A program made the translations under genes and the position numbers. A stretch of DNA of 64,000 nucleotides. It comes from Mytilus trossulus (Eukaryota > Mollusca > Bivalvia > Mytilida > Mytilidae). This document shows positions 1 through 10,500 of the stretch, one piece after another. Within the stretch, counting starts at the first letter, position 1. Every line of letters starts with the position of its first letter. Under the pieces are notes generated by a model. That model saw nothing but the letters and a program-made list of their open reading frames with translations. It was not told the origin of the DNA and searched no databases. The stretch is from contig NW_026963311.1 in NCBI RefSeq assembly GCF_036588685.1, positions 1,302,001-1,366,000 on the forward strand. Direction: 5' to 3'.

Positions 1-560
1 TATATAGACGTACATTTCGTCTACAACAGATTCGCCTGTGATGCTCAAATCAAAAGAGTAAATCAGTCAAGATGAAGTACGAAGTTTAAGTCCATTGATG
101 AACCTAAATTCCGAAAGGTTTTGCCAAAAAAAATTAAGGCAATCCTTGGGTTGAAAAATACTTCTTTTTTTCCGTAAAAATCAAAGTCTTGTAAACAGTT
201 ACTAGTAATTTATAATTATGACCATATCAATGGTAATTCACGTCAACACAGATTTGCCGACGTTTTAGCTGGTGAGCCTCTCGGGTAGAAAACCTCAACC
301 AATGAAAGTAGTATTTAATTTGTTTTAGTTACGTTCCGTGTAACACTAAATTCACTTTTTCGTATCAATACCTACACAAGAACTTTTGTGAAGGAACATG
401 CATCTCTACTGCATGGACGATGTAAATATGGTCATCTTCGTTTCTACAATTATCGACAAACCCTGAAACGAGAAAAACAAATATACTATTTTTATTTTTA
501 TTTTTTCTATTCATATGAGATCACGTCAGTGACCAAAATTTGACGCAGATTTAGCCATGG
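1..560. repeat. Dispersed repeat with retrozyme-like body, left copy
   Basis: The first 300 bases are a diverged relative of the 355-bp ribozyme unit: a phrase like 'cctaaattccgaaaggtt' and the 'aattatgaccatatcaatgg' stretch align with it. The hammerhead core is destroyed. The following bases to about 560 align with 21,860-22,060, so the whole piece is paired with 21,531-22,060. Confidence 0.6.
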
Positions 561-628
561 CGTTGTCAGTTTATTTTCTATCTATAAGTTTGATTCTCTC
601 TCTGGTATCTTTCGTCCCTCTTTTACAT
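553..628 (+). repeat. Fragment of PLE-A 3' tail
   Basis: The phrases around 'gcgttgtcagttta' and 'tttcgtccctcttt' match the terminal sequence that follows the Penelope-like frame at 56,130-56,430 (plus) and 13,117-13,418 (minus). It is a short 3'-end-only remnant. The next 500 bases, to the Tc1-like element, are AT-rich with nothing recognisable. Confidence 0.5.
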
Positions 629-1141
629 AGAATGAGATAATTAATATTTAATTAGTTAGTGCATGTTGTCATAAAGTTCTTCCACAAGAAACCCGTCGCA
701 TTTTAAGTTACATTTCCTCTACATGATTTTGATAACAATTGAAATAATTGAATATAATAAATCTGATGTACAGTTCACATCTTCATTGTTAAAAACATAG
801 GGTATGCATCAAGATTCACTATATTGTTTTGACAAAATGACAGTGTTTACATACCAAAATTAAAGAGTGTATCTGGAACGTTTAAAGGAATGAAAAGACC
901 TTTTGGGAATTCGAGATTCATTTCTTTTTTAAATCTAGAATGGAAAAATTTAAAAAACCACTTGTACTTCATGTTATGTACTAAAACAGTCCGCTCAGTT
1001 TCAAAGTTTAAATGAACTGTTGTGCAGATAGCAATCCAGACACGTTATGAATTTCTTAAACATAAATTGCCTTTTTTTAAATACACATAGGCCTAGTCAT
1101 ACCATAAAGTTCTCTATAATTTTATAATTTACCAAAATATA

Positions 1142-2446
1142 CAGTCCGCCAAAAGTTAAGCACCACCGAAATATAACTGGCAATATTTTCATAACTATTG
1201 CGAAAAAAATATTAATGTTTGGTGTTATGAATTACCTTCAACATACCCTAAGAAAATCCATTACGACCAAAAAGATTGAACTCCGATTAAGGAGTCAAGT
1301 AACCTCTTATCAAAGGTCATCTGCGCGTTTACAAATACACTGTTTCTCCAGGTGATCGTGTTAGTGTTCGTACATTGGTCAGTCGACTTCTCAGAGGCAA
1401 CCGAAGAGCAAGTCTTGGTGTATAAAGACCTGTACGTACAGGTAGGCACTCTACCGTCAGGTTTTAATGGGATAATGACTATCTTTGCTTGAACATAAGA
1501 AGCTGAGAAAAAACTCATTGTTCAGATGGTAGTCAGTCTCTTTTACTGCCAGTAGACGCCATAATACGAATTTCGCGGGGAAACAAAACGGCCTATGACC
1601 AAAAACAATGTTTGCACAAGGACTGCATTCAGTGCTGGTGGTGGTCCAGTACGGGGTTGCTTCTTATACCCTTTTAAGCTGGGTACGCATAGTCTGCAGG
1701 GTAACATAAACCGACAAACATACAGAGATTTGGTGCCTTAAGACATTGTAGTCCCTCATTTTAATAATCCCCCACTTGCGTCTACATTGCCAAGACCCTT
1801 GTACATGGACGTCAACGCTAGAACACATAGGGCAAGGATTTTAACCTGAGTCCAAAGGGCAGCAAGCCATTTACACTATTGTTTAGCCTTCCATGTCCCC
1901 ATACATAAACCCTATCAAGCATGTCTGAGATGCCATTGGCGGAAATCTCAATCACAGAGATCCACCTTCACAATATTTTGTCGATTTAAAAGTGGTATTT
2001 GTTGTTTAATGCAACAGAATATCTGAAACTAAAACTTGGAGGCTTGCACCGAGAATGATACGTCGTGTATTGAAACTGTACCGGAAGTGAGGTTGTTACA
2101 CATGCTATTGACTCAAATATTGACATTAAATTTGCCCAACATACCAAAGCTTATGTGTGGAAAATTTTAACAATATTGGGTGATCAATTGTTGTGAACAA
2201 ATAAAATCACAGTGAAACTTAAATTCTGTTTCTGAATTGTGTAATTTACACTATTTCTATGAACGGAAAACCTACATGCATAGAACCTTCATAAGTGACT
2301 AAAATTACATTTCTGGTTTGTTTATGGTATACATTAGCGAAATTGCTATATGAGTGATTTCTTTTTTTCGTAGAATAATTGATTTTTTAAATTTGAAAAA
2401 AAAACTATGCAATAAAAATAGGTGGTGCTTAACTTTTGGCGGACTG
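1142..2446 (+). mobile_element. Tc1/mariner-like DNA transposon, dead transposase, intact inverted repeats
   Basis: Perfect 26-bp terminal inverted repeats lie at 1,142-1,167 (starting CAGTCCGCCAAAAG) and 2,421-2,446. TA dinucleotides flank both ends (1,140-1,141 and 2,447-2,448), as expected for Tc1/mariner target duplication. The 1,305-bp interior is the right size for one transposase gene. On the plus strand only broken homology is readable: an 'NARTHRARIL' phrase near 1,811-1,845, in the place of the Tc1 'DNARxHRARI' block, and a relic of the proline-rich 'MSPxxNPIxHV' block near 1,890-1,930, interrupted by stops. It cannot encode its own transposase; whether the ends could still be mobilised in trans is unknown. 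Confidence 0.85.
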
Positions 2447-2526
2447 TATATATGGTATACAATTCAAGAACTTAAATAATATATTGAAAACAGGTAAATA
2501 TTTTATCAAAGGGACATCTCTCTAAA

Positions 2527-2620
2527 CAGAGAAACAACGCCCAAGCGGTCATTAACAGAGAAACCACGCCCCAACGGTCATTAACAGATCTAGACGGAAA
2601 CCACGCCCCACCGGTCATTA
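2527..2620. repeat. 29-bp minisatellite, three copies
   Basis: Units start at 2,527, 2,556 and 2,585. Each contains an ACGCCC/CCACGCCCC box followed by CGGTCATTA; the third unit is about 6 bp longer. It is much richer in GC than its surroundings. The 480 bp between this and the ribozyme array hold nothing else recognisable. Confidence 0.75.
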
Positions 2621-3127
2621 TCATGTAAAAATCCGTTAACAACCGGTTTTCTGGTCCGTTTTGTTTTGTTAACGACCGATGGAATTTATTACTGAAAAAT
2701 AACGAATGTAATGTGACCCCTTTTTATCCAATAAGAGAATCTTATTCTCAACCGATATGAAATAATTACATATTAGTTCATGTTGCACAGGTTTCATGGG
2801 CTTGTCTGTTTGCAGTTTCCATTTTAACATGAATACGCAATAAATATATCGTTTTATGGATATGATACAAAGATGTTAAAAGGTATCAAAATTACATATG
2901 AATAACATGGTAAAAATTTCATCTTCGAATTTTATTTTTTTTTAATAAAATTGAAACGTGAAAAAGTAACTGCGTATGTCGTCTTGGTCAAGAAAACATT
3001 AGATGGTCTGAATGGACACATAATCGTATGCACACACGATATCCGCGTTTTGATCTAAGGGGTACATGGTTGATTATCAAATTTAAAGGATATAACTAGT
3101 TATCAAAGGTACCAGGATTATAATTTA

Positions 3128-3175
3128 GTACGCCAGACGCGCGTTTCGTCTACATAAGACTCATCAGTGACGCTC
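3128..3175 (-). ncRNA. Hammerhead ribozyme, unit 1
   Basis: Read on the minus strand: helix I 5' arm (3,168-3,175), invariant CUGAUGA (3,167-3,161), helix II GUCU/AGAC with a 5-nt loop (3,160-3,148), invariant GAAA (3,147-3,144), then ACGCGCGU and cleavage triplet GUC, with cutting predicted after plus position 3,136. The helix I 3' arm UGGCG (3,135-3,131) pairs with CGUCA. Helix III is the self-complementary ACGCGCGU without a loop, so a monomer can form only a very short helix III, whereas two copies can pair with each other. That suggests dimeric hammerhead activity, as in other short-helix-III animal hammerheads. Confidence 0.88.
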
Positions 3176-3482
3176 ATATCAAAATATTTATAAAGCCAAA
3201 CAAGTACATAGTTGCAGAGCATTGAGGATCCAAAATTCCAAAATGTTGTGCCAAATACGGCTAAGGTAATCTATGCCTGGAATAAGAAAATTCTTAGTTT
3301 TTCGAAAATTTCAAAGTTTGGTAAACAGGAAATTTATTTAAATGACCACATTATTGATATTCATGTCAACACCGAAGTGTTGACTACTGGGCTGGTGATA
3401 CCCTCGGGGACGAAACGTCCACCAGCAGTGGCATCGACCCAGTGGTGTAAATAGTTATCAAAGGTACCAGGATTATAATTTA

Positions 3483-3530
3483 GTACGCCAGACGCGCGTT
3501 TCGTCTACATAAGACTCATCAGTGACGCTC
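3483..3530 (-). ncRNA. Hammerhead ribozyme, unit 2
   Basis: Identical to the unit 1 motif: CUGAUGA, 4-bp helix II, GAAA, palindromic helix III, GUC cleavage triplet, and a helix I closing with UGGCG. Confidence 0.88.
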
Positions 3531-3837
3531 ATATCAAAATATTTATAAAGCCAAACAAGTACATAGTTGAAGAGCATTGAGGATCCAAAATTCCAAAAAG
3601 TTGTGCCAAATACGGCTAAGGTAATCTATGCCTGGAATAAGAAAATCCTTAGTTTTTCGAAAATTTCAAAGTTTGGTAAACAGGAAATTTATTTAAATGA
3701 CCACATTATTGATATTCATGTCTACACCGAAGTGTTGACTACTGGGCTGGTGATACCCTCGGGGACGAAACGTCCACCAGCAGTGGCATCTACCCAGTGG
3801 TGTAAATAGTTATCAAAGGTACCAGGATTATAATTTA

Positions 3838-3885
3838 GTACGCCAGACGCGCGTTTCGTCTACATAAGACTCATCAGTGACGCTC
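3838..3885 (-). ncRNA. Hammerhead ribozyme, unit 3
   Basis: Identical core and helices to units 1 and 2. Confidence 0.88.
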
Positions 3886-4192
3886 ATATCAAAATATTTA
3901 TAAAGCCAAACAAGTACATATTTGAAGAGCATTGAGGATCCAAAATTCCAAAATGTTGTGCCAAATACGGCTAAGGTAATCTATGCCTGGAATAAGAAAA
4001 TCCTTAGTTTTTCGAAAATTTCAAAGTTTGGTAAACAGGAAATTTATTTAAATGACCACGTTATTGATATTCATGTCAACACCGAAGTGTTGACTACTGG
4101 GCTGGTGATACCCTCGGGGACGAAACGTCCACCAGCAGTGGCATCGACCCAGTGGTGTAAATAGTTATCAAAGGTACCAGGATTATAATTTA

Positions 4193-4240
4193 GTACGCCA
4201 GACGCGCGTTTCGTCTACATAAGACTCATCAGTGACGCCC
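4193..4240 (-). ncRNA. Hammerhead ribozyme, unit 4
   Basis: The core is intact. One base differs in the outer helix I arm (plus-strand 'gacgccc' instead of 'gacgctc'), outside the conserved nucleotides and the inner 5-bp helix. Confidence 0.87.
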
Positions 4241-4547
4241 ATATCAAAATATTTATAAAGCCAAACAAGTACATAGTTGAAGAGCATTGAGGATCCAAAA
4301 TTCCAAAAAGTTGTGCCAAATACGGCTAAGGTAATCTATGCCTGGAATAAGAAAATCCTTAGTTTTTCGAAAATTTCAAAGTTTGGTAAACAGGAAATTT
4401 ATTTAAATGACCACATTATTGATATTCATGTCTACACCGAAGTGTTGACTACTTGACTGGTGATACCCACGGGGACGAAACGTCCACCAGCAGTGGCATC
4501 GACCCAGTGGTGTAAATAGTTATCAAAGGTACCAGGATTATAATTTA

Positions 4548-4595
4548 GTACGCCAGACGCGCGTTTCGTCTACATAGGACTCATCAGTGACGCTC
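4548..4595 (-). ncRNA. Hammerhead ribozyme, unit 5
   Basis: The core is intact. The plus-strand 'cataggac' variant changes the loop-closing position of helix II, leaving the three core-proximal pairs GUC/GAC. Confidence 0.86.
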
Positions 4596-4902
4596 ATATC
4601 AAAATATTTATAAAGCCAAACAAGTACATAGTTGCAGAGCATTGAGGATCCAAAATTCCAAAAAGTTGTGCCAAATACGGCTAAGGTAATCTATGCCTGG
4701 AATAAGAAAATCCTTAGTTTTTCGAAAATTTCAAAGTTTGGTAAACAGGAAATTTATTTAAATGACCACATTGTTGATATTCATGTCAACACCGAAGTGT
4801 TGACTACTGGGCTGGTGATACCCTCGGGGACGAAACGTCCACCAGCAGTGGCATCGACCCAGTGGTGTAAATAGTTATCAAAAGTACCAGGATTATAATT
4901 TA

Positions 4903-4936
4903 GTACGCCAGACGCGCGTTTCGTCTACATAAGACC
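4903..4936 (-). ncRNA. Truncated hammerhead, partial unit 6
   Basis: Helix II, GAAA, helix III, the cleavage triplet and the helix I 3' arm are present, but the sequence breaks off just before CUGAUGA. It cannot cleave alone. Confidence 0.8.
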
Positions 4937-4948
4937 ATCGTTTTGTCA

Positions 4949-4971
4949 TATATATATATATATATATATAT
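4949..4971. repeat. (TA)n microsatellite
   Basis: An uninterrupted TA run lies immediately right of the broken end of the ribozyme array. Confidence 0.9.
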
Positions 4972-5227
4972 CATATATGCTTTACAATTTATTTACCATA
5001 TTACAGAACAGAAACGAACAAGCGGGACAACTGATGCGCACCTTTTCAGGCAACACATCAATACAAGTTGTACATGCATTCCTGCTTGTCACGAAAACCG
5101 TTGTATTCGTAAACATGTAGTAATTACTATGGTCTTGGGATGCATATTTCGGTCAATACACAATGTTCAAATGTAAGGCATGAGCACTTAGTCGATACGT
5201 CAACATGTAAATTTTCTTTTAATTAGA

Positions 5228-5530
5228 CGATCGTGGTGAAGTGATAAGCGCATTGGACTGCAAACACTACGGTTCCTGGTTCGATCCCAATTCCGCTGAG
5301 AAAATCTAGGTGTTCCCCTTGACACCATTTTCAATTATTGACTTGAGAAACGATGATAGTCCATTAGAAGGGGACGATACATGGATGTCCCTTGTAAAGA
5401 GAGAGTAATATATCTATACGTAAAAGACACCATTGAAGATTTCGAAAAAGATCAGGCTAATGCCAATTTAAGGCAGTACTCACACCAGCAAAGCTGAAAG
5501 GGCTTAATATAAGTTGTAATAACTTGTTTT
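5228..5530 (+). mobile_element. tRNA-derived SINE, tRNA-Cys-like head
   Basis: A tRNA-like 5' module has an A-box-like stretch at 5,233-5,250, an anticodon-loop-like 'ctgcaaa' with GCA at 5,260-5,262, and a B box (GGTTCGATCCC) at 5,278-5,288. An unrelated body of about 240 bp follows, ending in an AT-rich tail. The missing acceptor pairing and the fused body argue against a working tRNA gene. Confidence 0.65.
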
Positions 5531-5559
5531 CCAATCCACTGTAAATACGAATATGTTTA

Positions 5560-6070
5560 AACTTAGACGATCATGTCATTATATTCACATGAAGTATATT
5601 TGACCTAAGTTTCATATGATATATAGGTGCACGTACTGCAACTTCTATGGAAACTACAGATTTGAGAATATTTTTGTCTCAGCTTCAAGATTCGAAATAC
5701 GAACATCTAAAGGAGAAAATGATAAAACAAAACCCTGACCACAAACACTAGAACATTTTCATTATCGAAACTTGGAGACAAATAATGCTCACTATATGCC
5801 TACAAATAAAGAGAACTCAAACATAATTCATCCATTATAAATCATTTTGTACTTAATGGTTTTTTTTAATCAAAGAAAGGTCCAATGGCCGAGTGTATGC
5901 AATGGATGCAATAATCATTTCATTTGCAAATGCATATTTCATATATCTTCCTACGCTATAGGTACTATGGTTTCATGCGACAAATATCTAACAGAGATCG
6001 AAGGATAAATATATCAACAACTATAGGTATACTCTTTATATTAAGCTTTAAGAAATGACAAAATGAGGGT
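5560..6070. repeat. Left copy of the duplicated USP first-intron segment
   Basis: Several phrases recur in the same order in 23,785-24,720: 'gacgatcatg', 'agaatatttttgt', 'cactatatgcctac' versus 'cactacaggcctac', and 'ttcctacgctata'. No gene is seen here. Confidence 0.6.
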
Positions 6071-6093
6071 TTTTTTTATCAATAATAAACTAA

Positions 6094-6300
6094 ATGGCAG
6101 ACAGTAACAAACGACTTCAACACGAACTAAATAACAAGCTCTTCAATGACTTCGGACTGACATATTTATTTACATATTATAAAGAACTTGCGGTTCATCC
6201 CAACAAAACTTTGGTTGAGAGGATAGCTGCTTCCTCATATCAAGTGAAGAAGAGCTTTGAGAGATTTGTTCTGTACGAAGGAATATGGCAGTTGTTATAA
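6094..6300 (+). CDS. Small unrecognised open reading frame, 68 codons
   Basis: An ATG-initiated frame of fairly even composition with few low-complexity residues, GC-richer than its flanks. I recognise no domain, signal peptide or membrane segment. It lies antisense to the likely first intron of USP gene 1, and no clear splice signals join it to anything. It may be a relic exon or a chance frame. Confidence 0.2.
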   Translation: MADSNKRLQHELNNKLFNDFGLTYLFTYYKELAVHPNKTLVERIAASSYQVKKSFERFVLYEGIWQLL

Positions 6301-6667
6301 ATAGTCTTTTTCTATGTGTGTTGGCGTTTGTTTTGGTAGCAGTTCAGTGTTTATGTTATTCTGTTGGTGATTTGTTTACTCTTTTTTTGGGGAGGTTTGT
6401 AACCCGGATTTGTTTTCGCTAAACCGATTTATGGCTGTTGAACAACGTTATAACTCTGAGGTATAACTACTGTAGTCTTTATTTCGCTCCTCCTCCTCTT
6501 CCTTCTTATGGTATTCACCATCTTCCCATTTTAGCAAGTGAACTTATATATTGTTTGTGAAGGCGAGGATATCGAGGAGGATATTAACTTCAAGAAACGT
6601 TTAATACCCTTCGAATTATCATTATTGAATATTTTTATTCTAAGGATTGAGGATACATGAATGATAT

Positions 6668-7106
6668 CATCCACGGGGGGGGGGGGGGGGGCGTAACTTC
6701 GATATTTTTTTGGTAGGGGTGTGCCATTTTTGCCTCAAAAAACGTACCCATTTTAATATAACATTCACTGAAATTCAGTACCTATGGTTATATAAATATT
6801 TAAGAAAGAATGACCTATACTTATATACAATATTTAAAATATATATGATATTTTTAAATGTCAAATACTTCCATGCAGAAAGGTGCACATTTAATCAGAT
6901 GTGCAGAAGAATAGGTTGAATTTATATATATGTAGATCATACCCAAAATATCAATATACAGTTATCAAACGTGAATGCATTTTAATATAGGATGTCATTA
7001 AAAAGGAGGTTCATTTTTTATATAAAATCTCGCAAAATTATGACCCATATTTTTGGCACATCCCCGTATACCCAATAATAGGAAGTTAGCCCCCCCCTCC
7101 CCCGTG
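6668..7106. mobile_element. Foldback (MITE-like) element with G-tract ends
   Basis: The left end has CACGGGG followed by a long G run and 'gtaacttcgatattttttt'. The right end, read in reverse, gives 'cacgggggaggg' followed by 'ctaacttcctattattggg'. Internal arms also match imperfectly ('ggggtgtgccatttttg' against 'ggggatgtgccaaaaat'). No coding capacity is visible. Before it, 6,301-6,667 holds nothing recognisable. Confidence 0.6.
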
Positions 7107-7454
7107 TTATCATCGCTTTAATTATCAGTTGCATGCACGTATATAATTATCAACTATCATTTGATTGTGAAACCTGATAAAATATTTGAGTTTTAAACCA
7201 TTGCGTATCAGCTATTCCACTAAGGATTATGATGCAATGTTTTTAAATTTATACAAGTTCGAGGTCATGTTTTAAATACTACTAGATTACAAATACTATA
7301 TGTTCAGTTCCTTCCACATGTACCATGCACATTGTGACAAGTGATATATATATACAATCAATGTATGATTGTAAAACATGAAGCTTGCACTAGTATGCTG
7401 TAAAATAAAATAAAATGAAACGTTTACACAAAAAATGTTTTAAAATGTACTTAC

Positions 7455-7518
7455 ATTTAAATGCAAATTTGGAATGTTCGCTTCCATCCATAGCTATAAC
7501 CACATTTTTCCCTCCCAT
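7455..7518 (-). CDS. USP gene 1, exon 1 (rest outside window)
   Basis: The minus-strand ATG (7,518-7,516) opens a frame reading MGGKNVVIAMDGSEHSKFAF, then Lys and one base, followed by the donor GTAAGTA. This is the N-terminal beta strand and conserved D-G-S/H-S nucleotide-site block of universal stress proteins. The peptide is nearly identical to exon 1 of gene 2 and ends in the same codon phase. No matching exons 2-4 are visible in 1-7,454; by analogy with gene 2 they should lie left of the window. USPs are small cytoplasmic proteins, often ATP-binding, linked to stress tolerance. It could also be an isolated duplicated exon. Confidence 0.75.
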
Positions 7519-10500
7519 TTTCTATTCCTTATGTGTCCTTTTTATAAGCACAAAATATCTATAAAGTTTATATATATGTAAAATCACCTTTCCTGTCTTT
7601 TAATTAACATGTTAAAAATATGATGTGTATACCTTCGTATAAATGTGTAACCCATGCGAAATTACGGTGCAAAGGTCAGATTTAAATGTCACTGAATGTG
7701 TAAAATTTCAAAAAAAGTAAAAATAAACAACCGTACTATATTGCACCAATGTTGTGTATTGATGTGTACACGCGTCAAAATTGATGTGCAAAACATTATA
7801 TGTATTTACATAATAATATAAGTACACATGAATGATGTGCAACATTGCCTTTTTAGTATTTTCATCAAATGTACAGAAACGTCGCACGCTACTGGTGTTA
7901 CTTTGGTGAAATCACGGACAAGACACAATCATCTTGTTAATTTTTAAACATAAACAATGATATTATAAAGTGTTGTATATCATTTTAAAGCTTTGAAACT
8001 CTTCTTTCAGATTATTGCAGTTTTGTATATGTAACAGACCATTTTTATTAAATAAAACTCAATAAAACCTTTATTTTGCAATATGATTTCCTTGTCCCGC
8101 GTTACACTTTTAGTTTTGTGAAATTCTGAATACCGTAAAAAACATATAATCTTTTTTACCAAACGATATAAAAGTTTGTCTAGAACAAGCAATTTATGAG
8201 TGGGCGATAACGTAATGTCGATTTTTCTCTCTCGAAAAGACGGAAATATACGAAAAAGGGATCAAGATGATACAAATTATGTGTCCCAAGTACGAAAGGT
8301 TGCCGCAATTTTTTTTAAATTGTCCCAAAAAGGGAATTCCAGAGCAATCCCCATGTCGAAAGTCAAGAATTCTTATTCTCGTATTTTGTACAAAGATCAC
8401 ACTTTCGCCTCATGCAATAATTAAGAAATTTTAAAACAAATTCTTTTTATTCAAGTTGATTAGCAATGTCCGACATTTTGTCCCCTTCAAACCAAATTAA
8501 ATGTAGGGTTACATTTTCTGTGTTTTCATGACGTTTTTTTAATACAGTGCCATTCGCTACATATTTTTTTTTATAATGGATAAAAGTACAAACATTTATC
8601 TCTATTTTGATATTAAATTCCCATAAATTAAATCTAATATACAAGATATCAGATAAAACTAAAATGTCCGATACAATGTCCCCACATACGATTTTGACGT
8701 TATTTAATAAAATATGCTTCTAACGTTCCGTTTAATTGTCATGATTGCGGTTTTCACAGACGATTTGGAATACGGCTATTTTATTTTGTTGCTTAATAAG
8801 GAAACTTTAAAATTGAAGCTCTACCGATTCACAAAGAAGGGGTGGGGAGAGAGATTTCCTCGCGGAACTGAAGTATTTTCCAGACTATAATAGTCGGATC
8901 CGCTATAATACAAATTAATAGAAAAAAACAGCTAAAATAGTTGTTCCCGCTAATTCCCTTGCATATATTTGTGCAGAACTGCCATGCTAGATATGCCGTA
9001 GTCCTTTTGCCTTGACATTCTGGAAGTGCAAAAATGAATGCATTTGCAGTGCATAGTTTATCCATAAAAAAAAAGAAATCGATCGCCCTTATAATTAAAA
9101 TGTATATAATCAAATGGTTTCAATTCAAGTTACTTTTTTATTTTTAATTTGTTAATAAAACTAAAGTTTAACATATTTTATCTAAGAAAACAAATCCTTT
9201 CTTAAGGAAAAAATCAATCCTTTAAAATTAATTGTAAAAAGCCATCTGAACAACATGCATTCCAACGTTTTTATTTTGTCTTACGTCTTTGAGTGTGTCA
9301 GTGTAACGTTAGGTGACACCAGTATCGTGCGACGTTTCACAAAATAAGTCGCTTTCTTAAAAAAAAAAAAAAACTATGGCGATAACCTGAGAATGCTCAC
9401 TGTTCTTTGTTTTTGATTTGGATAATTTACTGTTAATATAATTAGATTAAGATAATACTGAAACACCATTATTGCAATATTACCATGTAATTGTGTATAG
9501 ATTCATTCACAAGTCAATTAAATTCAGGGTTAGATTTTTTTGTAAATAAAAATTGTATACAACTATACCATTTGAATTTACCTTTTTTATGCTTTACTAT
9601 TTTATCTATTTCTTGAGAGTGTAAATATTTGTGGTTTTTTTTTTTTTGTGTAAAAAGAAAACCCTGAACTACAACAATATCAAACGCAAACATACAAAAA
9701 GTCATTTAAACAGATTGTAGATAACAACTGACATATTCCTAACTTGTTATATAGGCCATTTTATGCAAAATGGTGGGTTGAACCTGGTTTTATGGCTAGC
9801 TAAACCTCCCGCTTATATGGTGATGTTAAAATCCAATTATAAAAAAACATTGATCACAAATTGTAATCATCTTCGCCAATTTAGCACACTACGACAGGAT
9901 TTATTCAAAGGGAATAATATATAAATTTTTAAAAAAAAAATCGCTAAGAGGTCTTTTATTCATAGCTGTCAAATGCATGTAAACATATCTGAACTAGTAC
10001 TGATCGAAACGCAATCATCTAGAAGGTGATATGCAATTTTGCTTACGCGGTAGTTACTGAAAACCGAAATTTAATCATGGACACTCAAATAGGTGGACTA
10101 CTAAAAATAGGGTACGGAAATTGGCACCATATTTTTATATCTTAAAAAAGACATTGTTTAAAAAAAAACATTAATATTATAAAGTAAGTGATATTTAACT
10201 AAATGTCCTTGAAAGTGAAACACAGTCCTGGTAAAGTCAGATATAGAAGGAAACGCTGTCTGAATCTAAATATCAGTGGTCGTCGTTTGTTGGTGTGTTT
10301 CATGGGATTTTCTCGTTTCTATATATAGATTATACCGTGACGGTTGGTTTTCCTGTTGGCATTGTTTTCCACTAGTAATTTTTGGGCCATTCATAGCTTG
10401 TTGTTCGTTCAGCCAAACCTTCGCGTTGAGGGCCGTTATTTTACCTGTACTTGTTATTTTTTACATCAGAGGCCCCTGAGGGGCCTCGGGAGTATTGCCA

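Larger units (their letters stand above)
3101..4936 (-). mobile_element. Tandem retrozyme-like array: five 355-bp units plus a partial sixth
   Basis: The phrase 'tatcaaaggtaccaggatta' begins at 3,101, 3,456, 3,811, 4,166, 4,521 and 4,876 (one base changed in the last), exactly 355 bp apart. Units differ by only a handful of substitutions, so the array is recent or homogenised. Each full unit carries a complete hammerhead ribozyme on the minus strand, so a minus-strand transcript would cut itself into 355-nt monomers. Repeats of this size with type I hammerheads match metazoan retrozymes, known to give small circular RNAs; that this array is transcribed is inference. The sixth unit stops inside the ribozyme at helix II. 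A weak plus-strand frame of 80 codons starting with TTG runs through four of five units; it is antisense to the ribozyme and is not called coding. Confidence 0.9.

Noticed and set aside
1261-1518. Minus-strand frame inside the Tc1-like element
   Set aside because: Transposase relics read on the plus strand; this frame has no ATG-supported domain.
3212-4874. Repeated 80-codon plus-strand frames in the 355-bp units
   Set aside because: They begin with TTG rather than ATG, lie antisense to the ribozyme strand, one of five copies has a stop, and they persist simply because the units are nearly identical.
5233-5300. A genuine tRNA-Cys gene
   Set aside because: GCA anticodon-like loop and B box are present, but the acceptor stem does not pair and the module is fused to a SINE body.
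7430-7518. USP gene 1 as a complete gene in the window
   Set aside because: Only exon 1 could be found; no phase-matched exons 2-4 occur in 1-7,454.
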